64,000 nt of DNA from Rhizobium leguminosarum (GTDB lineage Bacteria; Pseudomonadota; Alphaproteobacteria; Rhizobiales; Rhizobiaceae): contig NZ_CP025012.1 in NCBI RefSeq assembly GCF_002953715.1, positions 2,108,001 to 2,172,000 on the forward strand. Reading direction: 5' to 3'. Below are positions 8,302 through 15,804 of this stretch, piece after piece. Below the pieces are notes generated by a model. The model ran no database searches. It was not told where the DNA came from and saw nothing but the letters and a program-made list of their open reading frames with translations. Every line of letters begins with the position of its first letter. Within the stretch, counting starts at the first letter, position 1. A program made the position numbers and the translations under genes.

Positions 8302-10630
8302 CTGCCCCCCTTGCATATGGTATCGCGAACTCGAACACCGATCCTCCCGACGCCCGAGGTCGCGCGGACAACGTCCCGTTATGCGCCTCGATGATAGACT
8401 TGCAAATCGCCAGACCCATGCCGGTACCCTCCGGCTTGGTGGAGAAGAATGCGTCGAAAATACGTTCCGATGCAATGGGGTCGAGACCATGGCCATTGTC
8501 CTCGACCCGGACGACCACCGAGTGCGCCCCTCGATCCTCACTGACCACGCTCATCGTCCGGCCATGCTCCTTGCCCGTCATCGCTTCGGCCGCATTGAGC
8601 ATGAGGTTCAGGAGAACCTGTTGAAGCTGAACCTTGTCGCCCCGGATTGACCTTATGGCCGACGACAACGAAACGGATGCGTTGATTTGCCGGCTGCGAA
8701 GTTCGCTTCGCATCATCGTAAGCACGTCAGCGACGACTTCGTTGATATCGACTATCGCGATGGATGGACGCGAATTGCGCGCCATGTTTCTGACGTTCAG
8801 GAGAACGTCCCCTGCCCGTTTCCCCTCATTGACGATCCGTTCCGCTGCTACCTTCGCTTCATCCAGATCCGGTTCTGGGCGATCGAGCCAGCTTAGACAT
8901 GTGGCCGCATTCGTCACGATAGCCATGAGCGGCTGGTTCATTTCGTGAGCGATAGAGACGGTGACGGCGCCCATCGCCGTCAGGCGGTTCATTCTGACGA
9001 CGTCTGCCTGAGCTTTCCTGAGCGCCTCCTCCCCGTTAATTCGATCCGTCAGATCGATGATCGCCCCGAACACCTCGGGCTCTTCGTCAGGATCTGACTC
9101 GACGCGGGTTACGCAATGTACATGTCTGATCGTCCCGTCCGGCATGAGAAGCCGGTGCTCGGCCTCCCAGGGCTTCCGGTCACGGATCCCCCTCGCATAG
9201 ATCTCGTTCATCCTCTCGCGATCGTCGGGGTGGATGCGCTCCATGATCGCCTTGCCCGTCAATGGCTCCGCCGGGTCGAGACCGTATATGTTGTAGGTCT
9301 CCGCCGACCAGATAATCTCGCTGCTAGAGGGTCTGATCTGGAAACTGCCTACGTGAGTGAGCTTCTGTGCTTCGGCAAGCGAGGCCTGCGCCCGCTGCGC
9401 CTCGGCAAGCGAACTTTGTATCCGCTCTTCGGAAAGCCTTGCCTCGGTGACGTCGACGATGGTGCCGATGTAGGCGCGAGGATGGCTTCTCTCATAGATC
9501 AGACGGCCACGCGCATGAATGAACTTGACCGTTCCATTTGGCAGGACGAAGCGATGCTGGACGTTCAGTTCTTCGCCTTGTAGCGCCCTCCCATGCGCCT
9601 CTGCGACCAATTCGCGGTCTTCTGGATGCACCCTTTCCATCAAGGTCTCGAAGGTGATGTCGGTGCTCGGGAGACCGACGATGTTGGTGCACTCGGCAGA
9701 ACAGGTGAAAATGTCCGATATCATGTCCCAAGACCAACTGCCGGTCTCGATGATCCGTTGCGCCTCTGCCATGACGGCCTGGCTTTTGGCCAGTTCGAAC
9801 TCGGCACGTTTCAGGTCGTCGATGTCAGTGTTGATCCCGTACCACTTGCGAACCTTGCCATCGTCGCCCACAAATGGGACGGCCCGGAGCATGAAGTATC
9901 TCGCTTCCCCGTCGTGACGCAGGATGCGCGCCTCGACGCCGCCGGGCTTTCCGGCGACAAGGAGTTCGGTCCAGGCGGTTATGACTTTCTGAACATCGTC
10001 GGGATGGAACGACGCCAGGAACCCCATGCCAAGGGCGTCTTCCCGCTTGATGCCCGTGTATTCGTGCCATTGCCTGCTTGCATCTTCGAGCTCGCCGCCG
10101 GGGCCACCGATCCATGTAAGGGCGGGGATCATGTCGAGGTTGAGCCGTAGCTCCCGTATCACAATGGCTGCTTCCTCCTTGAAAGAGCGCAACTCCTCGT
10201 CGGCCGTTCTCTTCGCGAGCGAGGCGGCGAAGGTCGACGCCATCCACTCGAGATTTTCCAACCGCCAGTCGGAGACGCGCTCTCTCTCGATCTCCAAATA
10301 GACCGCTGCCTTGGCACGGTCGGGAAAACCGATCGGAACGCACACGATTGATCGGGGCGTACCGGGAATCGCCCTTCCTTTCCCTGAGGCGATCACTTCG
10401 CGGACGATGATCTGATCCCGTTCGTGAAGAGCCACAGATGAGACATCTTCGGCGCCGGCATTGGCGGCGACCATAAGGCCATCGTCGCCGGACGTCACGA
10501 TGAACGCCCTGACCGCTCGAGCCGCGTGCAACGCCGATAACAGGAACTGCTCCATATCGTGCTTTTCGGCACCCTCGATGTGCGACGTTCCCAGGGTTTC
10601 CGCATGCGCGACGTCGTTCATCGGTGCCAT
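8282..10630 (-). CDS. GAF/PAS-domain sensor histidine kinase
   Basis: A 782-residue protein without obvious membrane segments, so probably a cytoplasmic sensor. Order: a GAF-like region (about 20-140), three PAS domains with PAC-like ends (each containing an HPDD or HPED motif), then a HisKA dimerisation helix with the phosphorylated His in VSIAHEMNQPLMAI, and an HATPase domain with N-box LLNLMLNAAEAM, G1 box VEDNGHGL and FFSTKPEGTGMGLAI. This layout is like FixL-type kinases. The start at 10630 is chosen for a GGAG site 7 bases upstream; a longer frame to 11002 runs antisense to cbtA. It overlaps the FixJ-type regulator by 20 bases. No heme-binding or other ligand motif was identified, so the signal is unknown. 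Confidence 0.9.
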   Translation of the reverse strand: MAPMNDVAHAETLGTSHIEGAEKHDMEQFLLSALHAARAVRAFIVTSGDDGLMVAANAGAEDVSSVALHERDQIIVREVIASGKGRAIPGTPRSIVCVPIGFPDRAKAAVYLEIERERVSDWRLENLEWMASTFAASLAKRTADEELRSFKEEAAIVIRELRLNLDMIPALTWIGGPGGELEDASRQWHEYTGIKREDALGMGFLASFHPDDVQKVITAWTELLVAGKPGGVEARILRHDGEARYFMLRAVPFVGDDGKVRKWYGINTDIDDLKRAEFELAKSQAVMAEAQRIIETGSWSWDMISDIFTCSAECTNIVGLPSTDITFETLMERVHPEDRELVAEAHGRALQGEELNVQHRFVLPNGTVKFIHARGRLIYERSHPRAYIGTIVDVTEARLSEERIQSSLAEAQRAQASLAEAQKLTHVGSFQIRPSSSEIIWSAETYNIYGLDPAEPLTGKAIMERIHPDDRERMNEIYARGIRDRKPWEAEHRLLMPDGTIRHVHCVTRVESDPDEEPEVFGAIIDLTDRINGEEALRKAQADVVRMNRLTAMGAVTVSIAHEMNQPLMAIVTNAATCLSWLDRPEPDLDEAKVAAERIVNEGKRAGDVLLNVRNMARNSRPSIAIVDINEVVADVLTMMRSELRSRQINASVSLSSAIRSIRGDKVQLQQVLLNLMLNAAEAMTGKEHGRTMSVVSEDRGAHSVVVRVEDNGHGLDPIASERIFDAFFSTKPEGTGMGLAICKSIIEAHNGTLSARPRASGGSVFEFAIPYARGADEPEAA

Positions 10631-10692
10631 TGCTCCGCGATCATACCAGGATGCTATTCCTGAGGGCCGACGAAAGCCAGTTGTGAAAGCAG

Positions 10693-11439
10693 TCAGGCGT
10701 TCGGTATCCCATGGCGTGCAACGCCTTCCATGCGACGATCTCGCTCGACGACATGTTCGGCCGCCTGCCCGAAGAGTAGGCCCAGCCCTGCCCAGACGAT
10801 CAACTGCACCAGTGCTGCGTATACGTGGAATTCGAACAGAAGGCCCCTTGGAAAATCGTGAGGCGTTTCCGAGATCGCAGGCATCATCGTCATCAACAAG
10901 CTCGCAAGTGCGACGAACATCCCAATGCCGATCGAGACCGCTGTCGCCGGCCCCATACGCAGTCTCGTCCGGTAGGCGATCCATGCCGACGCCGCCATGC
11001 ACATGGCCGATGCCATTATCATGACGAAGTAAAGTTCCGTCCTGACGCCAATGGTCTCCGCACTCCCGACGCCGGGAGGGCTCGCGGGATATTTAAGCTG
11101 GGGCACCAGCACGAGGGCGACGTAGCCGGTCAGAGCCAGCATCCAGACGGCCGAACGTGGCCGAGCGCTCAGGCGGCCATGAACGGAGGCCAAGCCGATT
11201 GCGAGGATGCCGCCGAGCGCCGCGCAGTACGAGGCCAGGCCCGTTAGCAGGCCGGCGTTGCGCTGCGTGCTCCGAGAGACAGTGCCCTCCTCGGGCGAAG
11301 CGTGATCTTGAGCGACGTCCTCCTCCAGGGCGATCGCGCGTTCGATGGTGGGCTCGGCGTAGACGCGCGCGAATGAGAAGGCGAACAGCGCGACGATCAG
11401 GCCGGACAGCATCCCTGCCAGAAGAAGTCTCTGAACCAT
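10693..11439 (-). CDS. cbtA: CbtA-family cobalt transporter subunit
   Basis: A 248-residue membrane protein with about six hydrophobic segments, starting MVQRLLLAGMLSGLIVALF. The pattern ERAIALEE, LVPQLKYPASPPGVG and the C-terminal membrane pair fit CbtA, the predicted partner of CbtB in cobalt import. The start is set at 11439 by a GAGGATAA site; a 16-residue extension upstream would overlap cbtB. It lies 10 bases after cbtB on the same strand and divergent from a cobalt-type nitrile hydratase operon, which strongly suggests that it feeds cobalt to that enzyme. The downstream kinase gene begins 62 bases on. Confidence 0.85.
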   Translation of the reverse strand: MVQRLLLAGMLSGLIVALFAFSFARVYAEPTIERAIALEEDVAQDHASPEEGTVSRSTQRNAGLLTGLASYCAALGGILAIGLASVHGRLSARPRSAVWMLALTGYVALVLVPQLKYPASPPGVGSAETIGVRTELYFVMIMASAMCMAASAWIAYRTRLRMGPATAVSIGIGMFVALASLLMTMMPAISETPHDFPRGLLFEFHVYAALVQLIVWAGLGLLFGQAAEHVVERDRRMEGVARHGIPNA

Positions 11440-11449
11440 GACGTTATCC

Positions 11450-11659
11450 TCAGTGGCACGGAAAGCCGAGCAGATGCCGGCCGTCATGGACGAACTCGTG
11501 AACGGCGTCGCCCCGTATGAGAGAGGTCGCGCCCTGCTCCGCGCCGACGAAGTAGAGGGTCATCAGCAGCAGGAGGCCGACGAAGACGGTCCACGGCAGC
11601 AGTTCCGGCGGGGAAATTGGCACCGCGCTTTGTGCGGGCTGGACGATGATGTGGGTCAT
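11450..11659 (-). CDS. cbtB: CbtB-family cobalt transporter subunit
   Basis: A 69-residue protein with one membrane helix (PWTVFVGLLLLMTLYFVG) and a histidine-bearing tail (HEFVHDGRHLLGFPCH), the hallmark of CbtB: the C-terminal histidines are thought to bind the metal. A ribosome site AAAGGAACC precedes the ATG. It begins 169 bases from the divergent hydratase operon and is followed 10 bases later by cbtA. CbtAB genes are often under cobalamin riboswitches; I looked for the B12-box pattern in the intergenic region and did not see one, so control may be by another cobalt sensor. Confidence 0.86.
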   Translation of the reverse strand: MTHIIVQPAQSAVPISPPELLPWTVFVGLLLLMTLYFVGAEQGATSLIRGDAVHEFVHDGRHLLGFPCH

Positions 11660-11828
11660 CGGAAGGTTCCTTTGCGAAGTGTGGATGTTGTTGTCACCAA
11701 ATCACATCAATGGCCCGCCGTTTATCGAAACCGTCCGATTGCGCGCATCCCTTCCCGCCATCGCACGAATTCGAAATATCGCCCGTCGCCGTCCTCGTAG
11801 TGTTCGGCGAGATTAATCGGAGGCTCGA

Positions 11829-12179
11829 ATGAAGTCCGCCCATACACCAACAAAGAAGCTCGATGGCATCGTCCCCGCCTTCGGCGAGCTACCAATCTTC
11901 GCGGTCGGGCAATCCGTCAAGGTCTCGGATCGCGCACCGGTCGGACATTACCGGGTGCCGACCTACCTGCGTGGCAAGACTGCGGTCGTCGAGGCGATCA
12001 TGGAGCCCAAGGCAGTCAACAACGAGGAAGAGGCGTTCGGCCGCAACGCAGGCTCCGTTCGCCACTACTATCGAATTGCCGTGCCGATGACGGCGATCTG
12101 GAGCGACTATGCGGGCTCGCCCGATGACGGGCTTCGAATCGAGGTGTTCGAAACGTGGCTGGAAGGAGTTTCAGGATGA
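11829..12179 (+). CDS. Nitrile hydratase beta C-terminal-domain subunit (thiocyanate hydrolase alpha-like)
   Basis: A 116-residue protein equal to only the C-terminal SH3-like half of a normal nitrile hydratase beta subunit: FAVGQSVKVSDRAPVGHYRVPTYLRGKTAVVEAI, read here in parts, followed by HYYRIAVPMTAIW and a closing IEVFETWLE. In classical enzymes this domain is fused behind the helical N-terminal domain; here the latter is a separate gene (12820-13152). Such a split is known in thiocyanate hydrolase and toyocamycin nitrile hydratase. A GGAGG site precedes the ATG. The stop codon overlaps the start of the alpha subunit gene (ATGA). Which substrate is used, nitrile or thiocyanate, cannot be decided from sequence by eye. 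Confidence 0.84.
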   Translation: MKSAHTPTKKLDGIVPAFGELPIFAVGQSVKVSDRAPVGHYRVPTYLRGKTAVVEAIMEPKAVNNEEEAFGRNAGSVRHYYRIAVPMTAIWSDYAGSPDDGLRIEVFETWLEGVSG

Positions 12180-12823
12180 GCGACCACGACCATGGGCATG
12201 ACCACGATCACGCTCCTATCGCCGCGACGGAAGCGCCTGGCTACTACGATATCATGGAGACGGCGTTCCAGGAGCTCATGATCGAAAAGGGATACTTCAC
12301 TGCCGGGGAAATCCGACGGCAGATCGAGGTGCTCGATTCCCGCAACCCGGCATTGGGTGCGAAGGTCGTCGCAAGGGCCTGGACTGATCCGGGCTTCAGG
12401 GCCCGTCTGCTGGAGAACGGCAGGACCGGCTGCGAAGAACTGGGGATCACCTTCTACGACGAAACCCAACTGATCGTTCTTGAGAACACGCCGAAGGTCC
12501 ACAATCTGATCGTCTGCACGCTCTGTTCCTGCTATCCGCGGCCAGTCTTAGGTCTTCCCCCCGACTGGTACAAGCTGAAGCCTTATCGCGCGCGTGCGGT
12601 CTACGAGCCGCGGAAGGTGCTGGAGGAGTTCGGGACCAACATTCCAGACAACGTCGAGATCCGCGTGAGCGACTCCACCGCCATCCAGCGCTATCTCGTC
12701 CTGCCCATGCGCCCGGCCGGCACCGACGACCTCGACGAAGAGCAACTCGCAGCTCTCGTCACCCGCGATGCTATGATCGGCGTCATCCAGATCCCATCAC
12801 CATCCCAGGGAGTTGCGGCATGA
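12176..12823 (+). CDS. Cobalt-type nitrile hydratase alpha / thiocyanate hydrolase gamma subunit
   Basis: A 215-residue catalytic subunit. The metal site reads VCTLCSCYPRPVLGLPP with cysteines at about 114, 117 and 119. Threonine after the first cysteine marks the cobalt type (iron enzymes have serine), and the last two cysteines are normally oxidised to sulfinic and sulfenic acid. An arginine follows CSCYP, where the cobalt nitrile hydratases I recall have tryptophan, which may point to the thiocyanate hydrolase side of the family. The N-terminus is histidine-rich (HDHGHDHDH within the first 12 residues), possibly a metal-loading tail. It overlaps its neighbours on both sides by four bases, so the three subunits are made from one message. 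Confidence 0.92.
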   Translation: MSDHDHGHDHDHAPIAATEAPGYYDIMETAFQELMIEKGYFTAGEIRRQIEVLDSRNPALGAKVVARAWTDPGFRARLLENGRTGCEELGITFYDETQLIVLENTPKVHNLIVCTLCSCYPRPVLGLPPDWYKLKPYRARAVYEPRKVLEEFGTNIPDNVEIRVSDSTAIQRYLVLPMRPAGTDDLDEEQLAALVTRDAMIGVIQIPSPSQGVAA

Positions 12824-13152
12824 CCGGCAGCGAACAGTTCGTAAAGCGTCTCCCGAACGACATCGGGGGATTGGAGGCGCCGAAGATCGAAAAGGTCGAG
12901 CACGAACTACTCCCCTGGGAGAAGCGTTGCCATGCTCTCGCCGACGTCCTCGACTTCTATAAGATCATCAACACCGAGGAGAAGCGACGCGGCGTCGAAT
13001 CCTTGGGATCCGACCTGGTCGGCAAGCTCTCCTACTACGAGAGATGGATCGCCGCCTTCGCGAACATCGCCTTCCAGAAGGGTCTGCTCACGCCCGAAGA
13101 GCTCGCGGTGAAGATGGACGCCGTGGAGGCGAGATGGGCGTCGCACGCCTAG
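12820..13152 (+). CDS. Nitrile hydratase beta N-terminal-domain subunit (thiocyanate hydrolase beta-like)
   Basis: A 110-residue helical protein matching the N-terminal half of nitrile hydratase beta: LPWEKRCHALADVL, LSYYERWIAAFANIAFQ and GLLTPEELAVKM. The nitrile hydratase activator proteins share this fold, so it could instead be the activator. But without it the complex would lack a beta N-terminal domain, so I favour a structural subunit as in thiocyanate hydrolase. No second candidate activator lies in the window. It overlaps the catalytic subunit gene by 4 bases and the next gene by 19. Confidence 0.82.
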   Translation: MTGSEQFVKRLPNDIGGLEAPKIEKVEHELLPWEKRCHALADVLDFYKIINTEEKRRGVESLGSDLVGKLSYYERWIAAFANIAFQKGLLTPEELAVKMDAVEARWASHA

Positions 13153-13832
13153 GGCCTGGCAGCACGTTCTCACGCAAATGCTTCGTCGAGGACGATGCGA
13201 CCGTCTCGCTGTTCAGGCGATCGCTGGCGGAAGGCGTGGGAACCGCGATGCTGATGATCGCGGTCGTCGGGTCGGGCCTCCATGTCGGCAGCTCGGCACT
13301 TTCGTCCGCGATGGCGATCTCAGGAAGTCTGATCGGCTTGATTCTGGCCTTTGGCGCGGTTTCCGGCGGCCACTTCAATCCGACAATCACGTTGATGCAG
13401 TGGCTCTCGGGACGACGAAGGCTGGACTGCACGGTATGGTACATCGTGTCCCAGATCGCAGGAGGACTGGCCGGGGTGCTCGTTGCCGCCACCATCTTCG
13501 ATGCTCTGCCCGGTAGACCGGGTTTCGACTTTCCAGCGGTGTCGTCCTTGGCGAGCGAGGGCGCGGCTTCGTTCGGACTGATGACGGTCGTCTTCTGCTG
13601 CTCGCGAAGCACGAACAAATTCGTGGGGCCCTTCGCAGTCGGACTATGGCTGCTGGCAGCGATCCTCTCGACGCCGACGGGATCGATCGCGAACCCGGCG
13701 GTGGCTATCGGTCTCCTCGCCTCGCCCGCAAGCGCGTCGGTGGTTGCCATTACTCTCTTCGTGGTCGTCCAGATAATCGGAGGCGGCCTCGCCGCACTGG
13801 CAGTATCGACGATCTATCCAGATGGAGGTTGA
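13134..13832 (+). CDS. MIP/aquaporin-family channel
   Basis: A 232-residue membrane protein with about six helices and both MIP half-helix motifs: GGHFNPTITL (first motif, with Thr in place of the usual Ala) and GSIANPAVAIG (second). The start at 13134 has a GGAGG site and overlaps the previous gene by 19 bases, so it is translated from the same message as the hydratase subunits. A channel here could pass a small neutral substrate or product such as a nitrile, an amide, water or ammonia. That role is inference from position. Confidence 0.86.
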   Translation: MGVARLGPGSTFSRKCFVEDDATVSLFRRSLAEGVGTAMLMIAVVGSGLHVGSSALSSAMAISGSLIGLILAFGAVSGGHFNPTITLMQWLSGRRRLDCTVWYIVSQIAGGLAGVLVAATIFDALPGRPGFDFPAVSSLASEGAASFGLMTVVFCCSRSTNKFVGPFAVGLWLLAAILSTPTGSIANPAVAIGLLASPASASVVAITLFVVVQIIGGGLAALAVSTIYPDGG

Positions 13833-13833
13833 A

Positions 13834-14352
13834 ATGCGGAAAATCACAGCATTCTGTCTACTGGCGGCCGCCGTGGTCGCAGTCTCGGTCGACGCAGCTA
13901 GCGGCGTGTCGGACAACGTGTCACCGATCTACGGCGTCAGTCTACCGGAAGGATATCGAAACTGGCAGATGATCACGGTCGCCCATGAGGCCGGGAAGAA
14001 CAACGACATCCGCGGCATCCTTGGAAATGACATCGCCGTGAAAGCCTTCCGCGAAGGCACGCGACCATTCCCCGATGGCTCGATAATCGCCCGCCTCGCG
14101 TACGTCTACAAGTCGTCTCCGGAGAACGACGCCGTCTTCCCGGCGCCGCAGTCCTTCGTGGCCGGCGACCCGACGAACGTGCAGATCAGCATCAAGGACT
14201 CGAAGAAGTACGCCGAGACTGGAGGATGGGGCTACGGCCAGTTCGAGAACGGCGTCGCCAACAAGAGCGAGCCGCTTCTGAACTCCTGTTTCGCGTGCCA
14301 TACGAAGCTGGACCGTTCGAAGGACTTCGTGTTCAGCCACTACTCTCCGTGA
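13834..14352 (+). CDS. Cytochrome P460-family protein
   Basis: A 172-residue exported protein: signal peptide MRKITAFCLLAAAVVAVSV, cut near DAA/SGV, then a P460-like body (VSLPEGYRNWQMITVAHE, PFPDGSIIARLAYVYKSS) and a c-type heme site NSCFACHTKLDRSKDFVFSHY, shown here in its core CFACH. The start is at 13834 because GGAGG lies in the overlapping upstream ATG context. The family includes hydroxylamine- and nitric-oxide-oxidising cytochromes with a modified heme; others have no known activity. It ends the hydratase operon and would sit in the periplasm. A link to ammonia or hydroxylamine handling is possible but unproven. Confidence 0.84.
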   Translation: MRKITAFCLLAAAVVAVSVDAASGVSDNVSPIYGVSLPEGYRNWQMITVAHEAGKNNDIRGILGNDIAVKAFREGTRPFPDGSIIARLAYVYKSSPENDAVFPAPQSFVAGDPTNVQISIKDSKKYAETGGWGYGQFENGVANKSEPLLNSCFACHTKLDRSKDFVFSHYSP

Positions 14353-14388
14353 GCATTGGCGGTCAGAAGCTGGACGGGAGCATTTCCG

Positions 14389-14525
14389 ATGGCCAGGTTC
14401 TACTTCCATATTCGGATGCAGGAGGGGTTCGATCCCGACTACGACGGCGTGGAAATCCGATGCGGTGACGGCATCGCGGAAGCGGTCTCGATCGCGCGCA
14501 GGATGGTGTCCGAACTCCTGGTGGC
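14389..14525 (+). pseudogene. DUF6894-family protein, truncated
   Basis: The first 43 or so residues match DUF6894 small proteins (MARFYFHIRMQEGFDPDYDG, then EAVSIARRMVSELL), with a GGGAG site before the ATG. After about 14520 the match stops, and the frame continues to 14730 only as the antisense of a GFA-family fragment. The 3' end of this gene has therefore been replaced. Confidence 0.6.
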
Positions 14526-14536
14526 GGCCAATGGAT

Positions 14537-14714
14537 CATATTCGCTCGTCTCACCTTTGGTTTCGAAGTTGGCCGCAGGCCAGACACCGAAGAAGGTGAA
14601 CGCCGACCCGCTTTCCTGCCTGCAGTCCGTGTGGCAGATGCCAATCCGGCTCGGCGAGCCTCGGACGGCAAGTCGAACGTCCCCGCACTTGCAAGATCCG
14701 GTCAGCGCCGTCAT
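14537..14714 (-). pseudogene. GFA-family (glutathione-dependent formaldehyde-activating-like) protein, truncated
   Basis: About 59 residues match the start of a GFA zinc-binding protein: GSCKCGDVRLAVRG, IGICHTDCRQESGSAFTFFG and FETKGETSEY. The second half, which would hold the CPxCGS-type cysteines, is absent; the frame runs on to 14439 through the DUF6894 fragment as nonsense. It begins 12 bases after the DUF2188 gene on the same strand, so it was once its operon partner. Confidence 0.65.
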
Positions 14715-14726
14715 CTCGTCGAACCC

Positions 14727-14969
14727 TTAGTCGTCCACGACCTCGGTATCCGGCCGGTCGCCGCCATCCACGTGTTCCGTCTGCCAGCTCCCATCGGCGA
14801 CTTGATAGGATATCTCGGCGTCGCGGCCTTCGAGGTGCTGCCGCTCCGCTGCAGATTTGGCGGCTCTGAGCGCCGTGTCATGATCAGGAAAGGTCTCGGA
14901 CCAAACGTCACCGAGCCTGTATCCAAAACCGCCGTCATGCTCGCCGACATGATATGTGAGCTTCGTCAT
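14727..14969 (-). CDS. DUF2188-family small protein
   Basis: An 80-residue protein with the DUF2188 pattern: MTKLTYHVGEHDGGFGYRLG at the start, SETFPDHDTALRAAKSAA in the middle and ISYQVADGSWQTE toward the end. A very good ribosome site (GGAGGAATTTGC) precedes the ATG. Function unknown; such proteins are common in rhizobia, often near stress genes. It is followed by the truncated GFA fragment. Confidence 0.8.
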   Translation of the reverse strand: MTKLTYHVGEHDGGFGYRLGDVWSETFPDHDTALRAAKSAAERQHLEGRDAEISYQVADGSWQTEHVDGGDRPDTEVVDD

Positions 14970-15094
14970 GCAAATTCCTCCGTTGGAGGGACGTATCTAG
15001 TGCGACGAAGGGACCGGTCCAACCCCATCCTTCGGTGGCAGGTTGAAGCTCTTTTTCACAGTCCTAGGTGTTGGAGGATGGAAGGAGCACTTGA

Positions 15095-15334
15095 ATGAAG
15101 AAAGAGCTCGACAAGCCCGACTTTAAGACGATGTCCGAAGCCGTGCAGGCGTGGTACCGCTACTACGAGGTGGATCCGAAAGACGGCCTTTCCGACGTAC
15201 TTCGCCAGGCGACGATCGAGTTCTACCAGGAGGGGCATCGCACTTCCGACGATATCGCGACAGCGCTCATCGGAACTTACGTCGGCATCCACGCCACGCG
15301 AGTGAACGCGCCGACCTCTGCCGCGTTGCACTGA
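15095..15334 (+). CDS. Hypothetical small protein
   Basis: A 79-residue soluble protein preceded by AAGGAG. The sequence (MSEAVQAWYRYYEVDPKDG, ATIEFYQEGHRTSDDIATAL) has a normal, charged composition and looks like a real gene, but I do not recognise a family. It precedes a frameshifted hypothetical gene on the same strand. Confidence 0.6.
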   Translation: MKKELDKPDFKTMSEAVQAWYRYYEVDPKDGLSDVLRQATIEFYQEGHRTSDDIATALIGTYVGIHATRVNAPTSAALH

Positions 15335-15352
15335 TCCCAGACGAAGACCGCT

Positions 15353-15804
15353 TTGTTTCAAACAGCCTCCAACCTCAAAATCCTTCGCGAAGAACTTTCA
15401 GATCACATGGAGATTCCCGAATATTTTTTGGGAATGCACGCCTTTTTCGACGGAGAGGTCGTGTTCGCCCGCGACGTCGTCCAGGTGAACTTCGATCTGT
15501 CGCCGTTCCCCGTGGATTTCGACAGCGTCTGGAGCTGGTTTAAGGAACAGCTTCGGGTCAGGCCGAGCAGGAGACATTCGCGTACGAGCTCGCTTTTGCG
15601 ATCGACGCCGAAGATGACCCGGCGATGGTGATGCTCATGGAGATCACTCGAGGATCGGGCATGACAATCTGGATGATCGATCTCGCGCATCAGGAGACGC
15701 CGACGGATGGCAAGCGATACGTTGTAGTCTCCGTGCCGCGCGATAAGCTAGACCTAAACCTCAAGCCCGGCCATGGCAGCCTGGTTTTCTCGCGCGAGGA
15801 ATAG
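15353..15804 (+). pseudogene. Hypothetical gene with a frameshift
   Basis: Two coding-like halves lie in different frames. The first (from a TTG at 15353) contains LKILREELSDHMEIPEYF and FDLSPFPVDFDSVWSWF. The second, from about 15560 to the TAG at 15802-15804, contains QETFAYELAFAIDAEDDPA, MIDLAHQETPTDGKRYVVV and ends GSLVFSREE. The switch falls near 15540-15565. The total length of 452 bases is one short of a whole number of codons, so a single-base loss would explain it. I do not recognise the family. It ends directly before the MFS gene. Confidence 0.5.

Noticed and set aside
10631..11002. N-terminal extension of the sensor kinase
   Set aside because: The extension is antisense to cbtA and has no domain pattern; a good ribosome site fixes the start at 10630.
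11660..11828. Cobalamin riboswitch upstream of cbtAB
   Set aside because: The intergenic region is only 169 bases, shared by divergent genes, and shows no B12-box-like word.
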